Under the pieces are notes generated by a model, which saw only the letters and a program-made list of their open reading frames with translations, ran no database searches and was not told where the DNA came from. From contig CAWDTS010000011.1 of the NCBI GenBank assembly GCA_963805325.1, positions 1 to 64,000 on the forward strand: a DNA stretch of 64,000 nt. Reading direction: 5' to 3'. This document shows, in pieces, positions 30,627-40,682 of the stretch. This stretch comes from DASWJZ01 sp963805325. GTDB lineage: Bacteria > Pseudomonadota > Alphaproteobacteria > Rhizobiales > Afifellaceae. Within the stretch, counting starts at the first letter, position 1. The number at the start of each line of letters is the position of its first letter. The position numbers and the translations under genes are program-made.

Positions 30627-31492
30627 TGCTCGAAAAGCGATGGACCGTCTGGCGGGTACTCGCCCTCGTCGTGGCGCTCGTGTGGACGCTGCTCCCGATG
30701 TATTGGACGCTGAAATATGCGTTCGAGACGCATAGCGAGATCGCCCAGTTCCCGCCGCTGCTCTTCCCGCCGCATCCGCAGATCGCCTCCTTCTTCAACG
30801 TCTTCGGATTCGACTACACGCTCGGCGACGGCACGGTGATGAAGGCGTCGGGCCAAGCGCAGCAGGTCATGCTCGGCGTGCGCAACAGCGTGATCGTCGC
30901 GATCATCGTCACCATCATCACCACCATCGTCGTGGTGCCGCTCTCCTACGTGTTCGCGCGGCTGGAGTTCCGCTTCAAGTCGGCGCTCCTGATGGCCGTC
31001 CTCCTGTCGGTGTCGCTGCCACCGGTCTCCACGCTGATCCCGTTCTATTCCCTCTACGTGCAGCTCGATCTCGTCGGCACGCTGACCGGGCTCATCATCA
31101 TCACGCTGACGATCACCATTCCGATCGTTGCCTGGATGCTGATCGGGTTCTTCCGCAATCTGCCGCCGATCGAGAACCTTGCCCGCATCGACGGCTTCTC
31201 CAAGGTCTACACCTTTGCCCGGATCATCGTGCCGATGGCGCGGAGTGGCATCATGGTCGCCGGCGTGATCGCCTTCCTCTTCTCGTGGAACGAATACGTC
31301 TACGCGCAGGTGCTGGTGACCGGCTCCAAGGCCGTCACGCTTCCCGCGGCGATGTCGGGCTTCCTGTTCCAGGTGCCCAATCCCGAGCACCTCGCGGCCA
31401 GCCTGGCGCTCAGTCTTATCCCGCCCTTCATCATCGCCTTCTTCCTGCAACGGCACATCGTGGAGATGCACCTCTCCGATCCGGTGCGCTGA
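30626..31492 (+). CDS. ABC importer A: permease 2 (MalG/UgpE-like)
   Basis: An intact 288-residue protein with six helices. The EAA loop reads IENLARIDGFSKVYTFARII followed by VPMARSG. Other landmarks are NSVIVAIIVTIITTIVVVPL, SYVFARLEF, LLMAVLLSVSLPPVSTLIPF, and WNEYVYAQVLVTGS near the end, the family's conserved SWNE turn. It pairs with the preceding permease to form the membrane channel. Confidence 0.93.
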   Translation: MLEKRWTVWRVLALVVALVWTLLPMYWTLKYAFETHSEIAQFPPLLFPPHPQIASFFNVFGFDYTLGDGTVMKASGQAQQVMLGVRNSVIVAIIVTIITTIVVVPLSYVFARLEFRFKSALLMAVLLSVSLPPVSTLIPFYSLYVQLDLVGTLTGLIIITLTITIPIVAWMLIGFFRNLPPIENLARIDGFSKVYTFARIIVPMARSGIMVAGVIAFLFSWNEYVYAQVLVTGSKAVTLPAAMSGFLFQVPNPEHLAASLALSLIPPFIIAFFLQRHIVEMHLSDPVR

Positions 31493-31514
31493 GCCCTTCG
31501 AGATCGTCGAACCC

Positions 31515-32595
31515 ATGGCCCGTATCGAACTTGTCAACGTAGAAAAGGTGTTCGGCGAGCAGCACGCCGTCCACGCCTTGAACATGCAAATCGCCGACGG
31601 CGAGCTCGTCGTCCTGCTCGGGCCGTCCGGCTGCGGCAAGTCGACCACCATGAACATGATCGCCGGTCTTTTGCCTGCGACATCCGGGTCGATCCTGTTC
31701 GACGGCCGCGACGTCACCGACGAGTCCCCACACCAGCGCAATGTCGCGATGGTCTTCCAGTCTTCGCTCCTCTACCCGCACATGACGGCGCGGCAGAATA
31801 TCTACATGAGCCTGAAGCGGAGCGGGCTGTCGAAAACGGAGATCGAGCAGCGGATCAAGGACGCGGCGGTGACGGTGGACGTCGACCATCTCCTTGAGAA
31901 GATGCCGAGCCAGCTCTCCGGCGGCGAGCGCCAGCGCGTGGCGACCGCCAAGGCGATCGTACGCCAGCCGGCCTGCTTCCTGCTCGACGAGCCGCTTGCC
32001 GCGCTCGACGCCGCCTTGCGGATGACGCTGCGCTCCGAGCTGGTCAATCTTCAGAAGCGCCTCAAGACCACGATGATCTTCGTCACCCACGACCAGGTCG
32101 AGGCGATGACGATGGGCGACCGGATCGGCGTGATGCGCAACGGCGGGCTGGAGCAGATCGGCACGCCCAACGACATCTACAACAAGCCGGAAAGCCTCTT
32201 CGTCGCGGGCTTCGTCGGCTCGCCGCCGATGAACTTCCTGCGCGGCGACGTGGAGACGGTGGATGGCCGTCCGACCTTCGTGAACGGCTTCGCCAGGATT
32301 AAGCTCGGCCCGGCGTATGGCGAGCTTCAGCCGCGGCGCGGCGTGACCATGGCGGTCAGGCCGCAATTCATGCGCATCGAAAGTGGGGAAGGGCCGGGCA
32401 CGATCCCGCTCACGGTCTATGCGCTAGAGCATCTCGGGAACGAGCTCGGTGGTCATCGCGGACGCCCCCGACGACACGAAGATGCGGGCGGTGGTGGCGG
32501 CGGGCTTTGAGGCGAAGATCGGCGAGGTGCTGCACGCCTCCTTCGATCCCGCGAATTCCGGCCTGTTCGATCAGACGACGGAACGGCCGGTCTAA
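31515..32595 (+). CDS. ABC importer A: ATPase (MalK/UgpC-like)
   Basis: About 360 residues. Walker A is LLGPSGCGKSTTMNMIAGL, the Q-loop is VAMVFQSSLLYPHM, the signature is MPSQLSGGERQRVATAKAIV, Walker B is CFLLDEPLAALDAALR, and the switch His is in TTMIFVTHDQVEAMTMGDR. A TOBE-type regulatory domain follows (VAGFVGSPPMNFLRGD). An indel near 32,447 moves the last 50 residues into another frame; corrected, the protein ends NSGLFDQTTERPV with TAA at 32,593. It completes importer A. Confidence 0.92.
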
Positions 32596-32645
32596 GACGC
32601 TGCAGCGGATCGGCGCCCGCCTCCTTCGGTGGGAGAAGGGCGGAT

Positions 32646-33467
32646 CTAGTCGGAGGCGATGATCGTCTCCACGCCGGCGGCCTCGAGCGCCGCGGCGATG
32701 TTCGGCGGGGGCGCGGCGTCCGTGACGAGCGTGTCGAACTCGTTGAGCTGGGCCACTTGCACAAGCGAGACACGGCCGAACTTGCTGGCGTCGCACAGCA
32801 CGACCTTGCGCGTCGCCTGCGCCAGGAAGATGTGCTTCAGCTCCGCCTCCTCGATGGCATAATCGTAGACGCCGCTGGTCGAGAGCGCGGCGACGCCGAG
32901 GAAGGCGATATCGAATCTGAGCTTGCCGGCCTGCTGCACGGCCACGGGGCCGCAGAGCGACATCTCGTTGTGGCGGACGTGGCCGCCGAGCAGATAAATG
33001 TCACGCGGATGCGCGGCGAGCATCGTTGCGATCCGCAAGTTGTTGGTCACGATCTTGACGTCGGATCGCTCCGAAAGGCGACGCGCGAGCTGATAGGTCG
33101 TGGTGCCGAGGTCGAGCGCGACGGCCTGTCCCTTTTCGACCAGCTTCTCGGCCGCGGCGGCGATCCGCACCTTGGCATCGTGGTTGAGCTTCATGCGTGC
33201 ATCGAAGAATGGCTCCTCCGCGCCGCCGGTCTCGATGGTGCGCTCCTCGCGCCACATGGCGCCGCCATGCGTGCGGATGAGGGTCCCTTGCGCGCTCAGC
33301 TCGCCCAGATCGCGGCGCACGGTCATCTCCGAAACCCCGAACTCCGCGGCAAGAGCCGAGCTCGACATGAAGCCGCGCCTGCGGATCACCTCCGTCATGC
33401 GCTCCTTGCGGACGCGGCCGAGCAGACGCTTGTGCTCTTCTCCGGTCTGAGCAGGCATCTCAGTCAT
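32646..33467 (-). CDS. DeoR/GlpR family transcriptional repressor
   Basis: An intact 273-residue protein. The N-terminal helix-turn-helix is SSSALAAEFGVSEMTVRRDL preceded by RKERMTEVIRRRGFM, the DeoR signature. The C-terminal sensor domain has KVRIAAAAEKLVEKGQAVAL, DLGTTTYQLARRL, VKIVTNNLRIATMLA, YLLGGHVRHNEMSLCGPVA and FDIAFLGVAALSTSGVYDY, the ISOCOT fold that binds phosphorylated sugars. It converges on importer A and is divergent from the dehydratase gene, so it probably represses one or both in the absence of a sugar phosphate. Confidence 0.93.
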   Translation of the reverse strand: MTEMPAQTGEEHKRLLGRVRKERMTEVIRRRGFMSSSALAAEFGVSEMTVRRDLGELSAQGTLIRTHGGAMWREERTIETGGAEEPFFDARMKLNHDAKVRIAAAAEKLVEKGQAVALDLGTTTYQLARRLSERSDVKIVTNNLRIATMLAAHPRDIYLLGGHVRHNEMSLCGPVAVQQAGKLRFDIAFLGVAALSTSGVYDYAIEEAELKHIFLAQATRKVVLCDASKFGRVSLVQVAQLNEFDTLVTDAAPPPNIAAALEAAGVETIIASD

Positions 33468-33727
33468 GGACAGCCTTCTCGTTCCGCAGCCGCGGCGGGA
33501 GGAGTCCGTAACCTGAGAGTGCAGCTCTGCTGTCTCTTGCTACCCTCGGCATAAGGCGTTTCTCTCGGTCTGAGCGTTTTTGAACATTAGCACGGGGCAC
33601 GGCGAAGGCGAAGTGCCGGCCTCCAAGCGCTTGTGTTCGGACAAATCGGACAAATTTCTTGATTGTCTTACCACCTAACATGCTAAATCAAACGAATGCG
33701 AACAGCAACAAACAGAACTGCGGCGCC

Positions 33728-34680
33728 ATGGGCATGATCACGATCGACGATGTGGAGGCTGCCGCTCGGCGGATTGCAAGCTCGATCCGCCGCACGCCAA
33801 TTCTGGAGGTCACCCAGCTTCTCGATCCGCCGATCGAGAACCGCCTCTGGCTGAAACTGGAGAGCCTGCAAGTCACCGGCTCGTTCAAGGCGCGCGGCGC
33901 GATGAACCGCCTGCTGACCACCGATCCGAAGACGCTTTCCAACGGCATCGTCACCGCGTCGGGCGGCAATCACGGCCTTGCCGTGGCGCGCGCCGGCAAG
34001 ATCGCCGGCGTGCCGACGACCGTCTATCTCCCGTCCACCGCCGCCCGCATCAAGATCGAGAAGCTCGCAATGTGGGGCGCGGACGTGCGCATCGTCGGCG
34101 ACGTTTGGACGAATCCGACAAGGCCGCGCGCCAGCACGCCGAGGAGGCCGGCGCGGTCTATTTCCATCCCTTCTGCGATCCGGCGATCGTCGCCGGGCAG
34201 GGCACCACGGCGCTGGAGATCCTGGAGGATATCCCGCCCGCCGACGTCTACGTCATCGCGGTCGGCGGCGGCGGTCTCATCGCCGGCATGAGCACGGTGA
34301 TCCGCGCCCGCCAGCCGCAGGCGCGCATCGTCGGCGTAGAGCCGGTCGGCTCGCCCACGATCCATGCCAGCCTCGAAGCGGGCCACGTCGTGCGGCTTCC
34401 GAAGGTGACCACGCGTGTCGCGACGATGGCCTGCGGCCGCACCGACGAGGCGGTCTTCGATCTCATCGCCGGCGCCATCGAGGGCGTGGTGCTGGTGGAG
34501 GACGACGAGATGCTGGCGGCCTCCCGCTGGCTCTGGTTCGAGCTCGGCATCGGCGCGGATTTGAGCGCCGCCGCCGCCGTCGCTGCGCTGCGGAGCGGGC
34601 GCATCAAGCTCAGCAGGGACGAGACCGTCTGCACGCTCGTCTGCGGCGCCGGCGATGAAGGCATCCTGCCCCCCGAGTGA
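33728..34680 (+). CDS. PLP-dependent threonine/serine dehydratase-like enzyme
   Basis: About 317 residues, the length of catabolic, non-ACT threonine dehydratases. ITIDDVEAAARRIASSIRRT, PILEVTQLLDP, then LKLESLQVTGSFKARGAMNR with the PLP lysine in SFKARG, IVTASGGNHGLAVARAGK (the SGGNHG PLP phosphate-contact motif), DVYVIAVGGGGLIAGMSTVI (GGGGL phosphate cup) and TVCTLVCGAGDEG. It would deaminate a hydroxy-amino acid to a keto acid, or act as a racemase. An indel near 34,105. Two starts are possible, ATG at 33,728 and 33,734. Confidence 0.87.
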
Positions 34681-34717
34681 GGCTCTGGAATCGCCCTCGC
34701 GGCGGAAGGAAATCGAG

Positions 34718-35474
34718 ATGCAGCGTTTCAAGGACAAGGTCGTCGTCGTCACCGGCGGAGCGTCGGGACAGGGCGAGGCCGCGTGCAGGTTGTTCGCCGC
34801 GGAGGGCGCGAAGGTCGTGGTCGCCGACTGGAACGGCGAGGGCGCGGAGCGCGTCGCCGCGGAGATCGGCGGCATCGCCAGCCACACCGACGTGTCGAAC
34901 GAGGATGCAATCGCGGCGATGATCGAGCTCGCTGACAAGAGCTTCGGCCGCCTCGACGTGCTCTTCAACAATGCCGGCGTCGGTTACAACGAGACCGCGC
35001 GCTTCAAGATGGCAAGCATCGTGGAGACGCCGGGTGACGCTTGGGTGAAAATCCTAGACATCAATCTCAAAGGCCAGGCGATGGGCTGCAAATACGCCAT
35101 CCCGCTGATGCTGCGGGGCGGCGGGGGCACGATCATCAACAACTCTTCCATCATGGCGCTTGCCGGCCTGCCGGGCGCCGATGCCTACACCGCGGCGAAG
35201 GGCGGCATCATCTCGCTGACCCGCGTCCTTGCGGTCGATGGGCCACCAAGGGCATTCGCGTGAACTGCATCTGCCCGGGCTCGATCATCTCCGGCATGAC
35301 CGCCGGCGGAATGCAGACCGGGAGGGCGTGCGCAACCTCATCGGCCCGACGCCGATGGGCCGTCTCGGAACGTCGGAGGAGATCGCCGGCGTGGTGGCGT
35401 TCCTCGCCTCCGACGCCGCCTCCTACGTCACCGGCGTGATCCTTCCCGTCGACGGCGGTTGGTCGGCGCTCTGA
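34718..35474 (+). CDS. SDR family oxidoreductase 3
   Basis: About 252 residues: VVVVTGGASGQGEAACRLFA (TGxxxGxG with Q in place of the usual I), VLFNNAGVGYNETARFKMAS, GGGGTIINNSSIMALAGLPG with catalytic Ser, DAYTAAKGGIISLTRVLAV with Tyr-x-x-x-Lys, RVNCICPGSIISGMT, and SDAASYVTGVILPVDGGWSA. Indels near 35,245 and 35,320. It follows the dehydratase by 37 bases and precedes the COG3618 hydrolase, forming one operon. Confidence 0.88.
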
Positions 35475-35515
35475 CCCCGCCGCAGCTTGCCACCAGCCAA
35501 CCCGGAAGCGCCGCC

Positions 35516-36423
35516 ATGCCGCGATACGACGGACCCGTGATCGATCCGCATCACCATCTCTGGGACTGCGGCAACGGATAGCCACCCTGGCTGTCGCCGA
35601 AGGCGGATGAGAACGCAGGGCTCGGTGATCTCGCGCCGCTCCGGCGCGACTACCTGCCGGCTGATTATTTGAAGGACGCCGCGAACCAAACGGTCGTCGG
35701 CACGGTTCATATCGAGGCGAGCTGGACGCCCGACGAGGCCGTTGCCGAGACGCATTGGCTGGAGAGCATCGACAAACCCGGCGGCGTCGCCGCACGTTAC
35801 GTCGCCCACGCGACGTTGGAGAGGCCCGACGCGGCGGCGACGCTCGAGGCGCAGGCCGACCTTCTCGCGCGTCGTCGGCGTCCGCGATATCCTGAGCTGG
35901 CATCCCGAGCCGGCCAAGCGCTTCGTCGCCGACGGCAAGCGCATGGACAATCCGCCTGGCGCGCCGGTTTCGCGCGGCTCAAGGAGCACAATCTCCATTT
36001 CGAGATGATGCTCTTCCGAACCAGGCCAAGCACGCGCTGCGGCTGCTGCGCGACTTTCCCGACCAGTCGGTCGTGCTCAATCATTGCGGCAGCCCGATCG
36101 ACCGGGACGAGGAGGGGATGCGGCGCTGGCGCGACGGCCTGAAGGCGCTCGCCACGGCGCCGAACCTGTCGATCAAGATCTCCGACCTCGTCGCCTATGA
36201 CAACGACTGGACGCTCGACAGTCTGCGCCCCGTGGTGGAGCACTGCATCGCGTGCTTCGGTCCGCAGCGCGCGATGTTCGCCAGCGACTTCCCGGTGGCC
36301 GGCCTGCACGCCACCTTCGACGAGATCTATGACGGCTTCCGCCTGTTCGTGTCCGGCTATTCGCACGACGAGCAGGCGGCGATGTTCTACGGCAATGCCC
36401 GCCGCATCTACCGGTTTGACTAG
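35516..36423 (+). CDS. Amidohydrolase-fold lactonase-like protein (COG3618) with an in-frame TAG
   Basis: About 300 residues. The start PVIDPHHHLWDCGNG holds the HxH metal motif typical of COG3618 (2-pyrone-4,6-dicarboxylate and sugar-lactone lactonases). Directly after it, codon 22 is TAG (35,579), and the same frame then continues PPWLSPKADENAGLGDLAPL. Relatives read YPWL here, so a sequencing error is likely. Later blocks are VGTVHIEASWTPDEAVAET, LKEHNLHFEMMLF, VVLNHCGSPIDRDEEG, LSIKISDLVAYDNDW and MFASDFPVAGLHATFD. Indels near 35,873, 35,970 and 36,022. Confidence 0.78.
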
Positions 36424-36435
36424 CGCGAGGAAGCG

Positions 36436-37449
36436 ATGCTGAATTTCGACGAAGAGCGTTTCATCCGGATCGAGTCCGGCGCCGTGGGGCTCGCCGGGGC
36501 GATCGACGACGCAATCGGAAATGCTCTCAGGAACGGTGCGAAGAATGTCTTCTTCCTCGGAACGGGCGGGGCCTCGATCCTGATGATGCCGGCCGCGCAG
36601 CTGCTCGCGCGGCGCTCGTCCGTGCCGTCGTTTCTTGAGGCCTCTGCCGAGCTTGTCCTGACCGGCCATCAAGCGCTCGGGTCTGACTCGATCGTCGTCA
36701 TCCCGTCGCTCTCCGGAACCACGAAGGAGAGCATCGCCGCCCTGGAGTTCTGCAAGGCGAAAGGGGCGACGGTCCTGAGCTTCGTCGGCCATGCCGACAC
36801 GCCGCTCGGAAAGAGCGCCGACCAGACCTTCGTGAATTTCGCCGAGGACGACACGTCGAGCGAAGTCGTTCTATCTGCAATCGCTGCTCGTCACGCTCTC
36901 GGTGATGCGGCACAGCGGCGAGCTTGAGGACTATGCCGCGATCGTTCGTGAGCTTGTCGGCCTGCCGCCGCTGCTCCTTGAAGTGAAACGCGACTTCGAG
37001 GCGACCGCCGCCATGATTGCAGCCGACATCAAGGACATCCCCTACCACATCATCGTCGGCTCGGGATCGGTTTGGCCGCAGGCGTTCTACTACGGCATGT
37101 GCATCCTTGAAGAGATGCAGTGGATAGAACGCGGCCGGTCCATGCGTCGGACTTCTTCCACGGCACGCTGGAACTCGTCGAAAAGGACGTGAGCGTGATT
37201 GTCTTCAAGGGCGAGGACGCGACGCGGCCGCTCGCCGACCGGGTTGAACGCTTCGCGCGCGAGCGCACCGAGCGGCTTCTCGTGCTCGACGCGGCGACGT
37301 TCGACCTTCCGGGCATCTCCGACCCCGTGCGCGCGCTGATCTCGCCGGTCGTGCTCGCGACGGTTCTTGAGCGCCTCAGTGCCCATCTTGAGGTTCTGCG
37401 CGATCACCCGTTGACGACGCGGCGCTACTACCGGCGCGTCACCTACTGA
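36436..37449 (+). CDS. SIS-domain sugar-amine deglycase/isomerase-like protein (FrlB-like)
   Basis: About 337 residues with two SIS domains. VGLAGAIDDAIGNAL, NVFFLGTGGASILMMPAAQL (sugar-phosphate loop), DSIVVIPSLSGTTKESIAAL and ATVLSFVGHADTPLGKSAD form domain 1; IPYHIIVGSGSVWPQAFYYG and HASDFFHGTLELVEKDVSVI form domain 2. The gene is followed after six bases by a PfkB kinase. In characterised operons FrlB splits fructoselysine-6-phosphate and FrlD makes it, so this pair may process an Amadori product. Indels near 36,870 and 37,125. Confidence 0.75.
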
Positions 37450-37455
37450 TCGGCG

Positions 37456-38265
37456 ATGCTCGACTTCGCCACCGTCGGCGACAATTGCATCGACCGCTAC
37501 GGGCCGCCCGTACGCCAGTCGCTGGTCGGCGGTAACGCCGTCAACGTCGCGGTTCAGCTGAGCCGCCTCGGCCACCGCGTCGGCTATTTCGGCGCCGTCG
37601 GCGACGACGCGGACGGGCGCCGCGTCCTCTCGGCGCTCGCCGAAAGCCGCGTCGACGTCGCGGGCGTGCGGACCGCGCCGGCCGTCACCGCCTACACCGA
37701 GATCGAGGTCGATGCGGATGGCGATCGCAGGATCGCGTTCGAGGCGTTCGGCGCCTGCGACGGCTATGCGCCGGCCGGCGCGGACTTGAAGCGGGTGCTG
37801 TCTGCGCCGCATGTCCATATCGGCTGGCTGAACGACGGAGGGGCGCTCCGCCGCCGGCTCGTTCGCGAAGGGGTGAGCGTATCGCAGGACGTCTCCGTCA
37901 ACGCCGACCCGCGCGACCGCGACGTGGAGAGGCTCGACGTGGCCTTCGCCTCGGCGGGGTCGGACCGGGAGCGGGCGAGGGTGCTCCTGGCGGAGTTTCT
38001 CGCGCGCGGTGCGCGCCTTGCGGTGGTCACCTGCGGCGCGCTCGGCAGCATGGCGTTGGACGGCGGCAAGGCGGCGGAAGCCTCGATCCGTCCCGTCCCC
38101 GTGGTTGATACGACCGGCGCGGGCGACAGCTTCATCGCCGGCTTTCTTTCGGCCCGGCAGAAGGGGCTCGATATCCAGGCCTGCCTGGAGTCCGGCCGCG
38201 ACGCCGCGGCGCTGACCTGCACGCATGTTGGCGGATTTCCGCAGAAGCCGGTCGTCATCGGTTGA
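37456..38265 (+). CDS. PfkB family sugar kinase (FrlD-like)
   Basis: An intact 269-residue protein. The PfkB N-terminal signature is visible as VGDNCIDRYGPPVRQSLVGG with NAVNVAVQLSRLG, and the C-terminal signature with the catalytic Asp is VVDTTGAGDSFIAGFLSARQ. VDVAGVRTAPAVTAYTEIEV is the sugar-lid region. Its short length and the adjacent SIS protein match fructoselysine 6-kinase (FrlD). It would phosphorylate an imported sugar-amine conjugate before cleavage. The substrate is inferred from context only. Confidence 0.85.
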   Translation: MLDFATVGDNCIDRYGPPVRQSLVGGNAVNVAVQLSRLGHRVGYFGAVGDDADGRRVLSALAESRVDVAGVRTAPAVTAYTEIEVDADGDRRIAFEAFGACDGYAPAGADLKRVLSAPHVHIGWLNDGGALRRRLVREGVSVSQDVSVNADPRDRDVERLDVAFASAGSDRERARVLLAEFLARGARLAVVTCGALGSMALDGGKAAEASIRPVPVVDTTGAGDSFIAGFLSARQKGLDIQACLESGRDAAALTCTHVGGFPQKPVVIG

Positions 38266-38287
38266 GGTCGAGCGCCGCCTTCAGGCC

Positions 38288-39337
38288 TCACGCTTCCAAC
38301 GTGCGTTCCAGCAGCCCGAGCCAGTTCTCGAAGCAGATCTTGCGCAGCGTCGCGTCGTCATAGCCGGCGGCGCGGTAGGCGGCGACGAGGTTCGCCAAGC
38401 CGGCAACGTCGCCAATCGCCTGCGGGATCACGCCCCCGTCGAAGTCCGATCCGAGCCCCACGTGATCCTCGCCGAGCTGCGCGATCAAATGGTCGGTATG
38501 GCGCACCATGTCTTCGAGCGGCGTGTCAGCCAGCATGCGTCCATCCGCGCGCAGGAAGCAGGTAGCGAAGTTGACGCCGACCATGCCGCCGCTCTCGCGA
38601 ATCGCGGCGAGTTGCCGATCGGTCAGATTTCGCGAATGCGGCGTGAGCGCGTGAGCATTGGAATGCGTCGCGACGAGCGGCGCGTCGCTCAGCGCCGCGA
38701 CGTCCCAGAAACCCTTCTCCGAGAGATGCGAGAGGTCGACGACGATCCGCAAGGCGTTGCAGACCTTGACCAGCGCCTTGCCGGCGTCCGTCAGGCCGGG
38801 CCCGGTGTCGGGACTGCTCGGAAAGCGGAAGGGGACGCCATGACCGAAGAAGTTGGGGCGGCTCCACACGAGGCCCAGCGACCGCAAGCCGGCCGCGTGC
38901 AGCACCTCCAGCATCCTGAATTCCGGGTCGATCGGCTCCGCACCCTCCAAGTGCAGCACCGTCGCTAGCGCATCGCGGTCGATCGCGGCTCGGATCTCGG
39001 CAACGTTGCGGCAAAGCCGCACGCGGTCGTCGGAGCGCCGCACGATCCTGAGCAGGAGCGCGACCATGTTGAGGGCGAAAGCCTGCGCGCCGTTCAGCGG
39101 AAGCTCCGCCGGGAGCGGCAGGTCGTATTCGGCCCCGCTCATCAATTCGCCAAAGTCGCCCATGGCTTCGCTGGGAGGCACGAACACGGCGAAAAGGCCA
39201 CCCACGAGGCCCCCGGCTCGCGCGCGCGGAAGGTCGATGTGGCCGGCGGACTCGCCTTCGAGAAAGCGCTCCACGCCGTTCTCGGAGCGGACCAGGCGGA
39301 GGAGCACGTCGTTGTGACCGTCGAAGATCGGAATCAT
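38288..39337 (-). CDS. Membrane-dipeptidase family (M19) dipeptidase
   Basis: An intact 349-residue protein. IFDGHNDVLLRLVRS carries the first zinc ligands (HxD); ATVLHLEGAEPIDPEFRML holds the bridging Glu; VVDLSHLSEKGFWDV and PLVATHSNAHALTPHSRNLT hold the histidine ligands and the active-site NxR; DHVGLGSDFDGGVIPQ has the catalytic Asp. No signal peptide or lipobox is visible, so it acts in the cytoplasm. It probably cleaves dipeptides released from compounds imported by the neighbouring systems. It converges on the PfkB gene. Confidence 0.93.
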   Translation of the reverse strand: MIPIFDGHNDVLLRLVRSENGVERFLEGESAGHIDLPRARAGGLVGGLFAVFVPPSEAMGDFGELMSGAEYDLPLPAELPLNGAQAFALNMVALLLRIVRRSDDRVRLCRNVAEIRAAIDRDALATVLHLEGAEPIDPEFRMLEVLHAAGLRSLGLVWSRPNFFGHGVPFRFPSSPDTGPGLTDAGKALVKVCNALRIVVDLSHLSEKGFWDVAALSDAPLVATHSNAHALTPHSRNLTDRQLAAIRESGGMVGVNFATCFLRADGRMLADTPLEDMVRHTDHLIAQLGEDHVGLGSDFDGGVIPQAIGDVAGLANLVAAYRAAGYDDATLRKICFENWLGLLERTLEA

Positions 39338-39528
39338 GCGGGCACGAGGAACGACAAGGGATGCTCCGATGCGGCGCGGTGCGGAAGCAGAACGGATCGC
39401 ACGGTTCGGCCGCGCCGTTCAAGCCGGACCGGCGTCGCACGCCTGTGCGCGCGCCACTTCCGCGTGCGAACTTGGTGCGCACCTGGCCCAAGTGAGGTCA
39501 GACCTCGTTCACCGACGTGGCCCCCTCG

Positions 39529-39541
39529 CTTTTGGCAAAAG
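39529..39541. promoter_or_regulatory. Palindrome CTTTTG-G-CAAAAG in divergent promoter region
   Basis: This perfect 6+1+6 palindrome lies in the 287-base gap between the M19 dipeptidase gene (minus) and the aminotransferase gene (plus), 84 bases before the latter's start. The rest of the gap has no coding signal that I can support. It is a candidate operator for an unidentified regulator. Confidence 0.3.
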
Positions 39542-39624
39542 TGGCGCTTTTCGTCGGCCCGCGTTGTTGAGACGTTCGAGGTGCCCGATGCGGCGAGACG
39601 TATCCCGGTTGGAGTGCCTCACGA

Positions 39625-40565
39625 ATGACCGAGCCGAAGCCCGACTATTCCCGCGGCGCCGCCTACATGAATGGCGCCTTCGTTCCGATCAGCGAAGCCA
39701 AGGTCCCGGTTGGCGATTGGGGCTTTACGCATTCGGACGTCACTTACGACGTGGTGCATGTCACCGATGGCGGCTTCTTCCGTCTCGACGACCATCTCAC
39801 CGCTTCCACCGCTCGCTGGATGGCTATCGCCTGAAGCCGCCGGTTACGCGCGACGAGATGCGCGAGATTCTCGGGCGCTGCGTCGCGCTGAGCGGACTGC
39901 GCGACGCCTTCGTGGCGATGATATCCACGCGAGGCGTGCCGCGTGTCTACGGCTCCCGCAACCCGCTCGACTGCGAGAATACGTTCATCGCCTACGCCGC
40001 GCCGTGGGTCGACGTGATCAAGCCCGACGTGCAGGAGCGCGGCGCGCATCTGCTCGTCTCGTCCGTCCCGCGCATCTCACCGAAGTCGCTCGACCCGACG
40101 CTGAAGAACTACATGTGGCGCGACTTCATCCGCGGCGTGTTCGAGGCGCTCGACAAGGGCTTCGACACGGCAATCCTCCTCGACCAGGAGGGCTACCTGA
40201 CCGAAGGCGCCGGCTTCAACGTCTTCATCGTGAAGGACAAGTCGGTTTTGACGCCGGATCGCGGCTCGCTTCAGGGCGTGACCCGGCAATCGGTGCTCGA
40301 TCTTTGCCCGGAGCTCGGCCTCGACGGGCGCGTGGCTCCCATCACCTTCGACGACCTGATGGACGCCGACGAGGTCTTCACCACCACGACCGCCGGCGGC
40401 GTGATGCCGTGCGCCCGCGTCAACGAGCGCATCTACGGCAACGATCGGCCGGGCCCGATCAGCGTGAAGCTGAAGGAGCTCTATTGGCAAAAGCACAAGG
40501 ACGGCTGGCACATGACGCCGGTCAACTACGCCGACGCCGACCATCCGTTCGCCGTCGCGGCCTGA
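39625..40565 (+). CDS. PLP fold-type IV aminotransferase (branched-chain / D-amino acid type)
   Basis: About 313 residues. YMNGAFVPISEAKVPVGDWG, FTHSDVTYDVVHVTDGGFFR and LDDHL begin the fold; after an indel near 39,803 it continues FHRSLDGYRLKPPVTRDEM. The PLP lysine is in SLDPTLKNYMWRDFIRGVFE, followed by DTAILLDQEGYLTEGAGFNV, FIVKDKSVLTPDRGSLQGVT and DEVFTTTTAGGVMPC. The family includes BCAT, D-alanine transaminase and (R)-amine transaminases; substrate unknown. Beside a dipeptidase and a dehydratase it suits amino-acid breakdown. Confidence 0.88.
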
Positions 40566-40682
40566 ACCCCACAGGCCGCGCGCGGCAGGACCGACGCCCG
40601 AGCGGAAGAACAATCTTCGGAGGGACGACCAATCGGGCGGTTCTTGACGATGTCTGCATCCAGACGAGATGAGGGACTAGAC

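Noticed and set aside
40566..40682. TTGACG as a -35 box before importer B
   Set aside because: No matching -10 box at proper spacing was seen, so it is not reported as a promoter.
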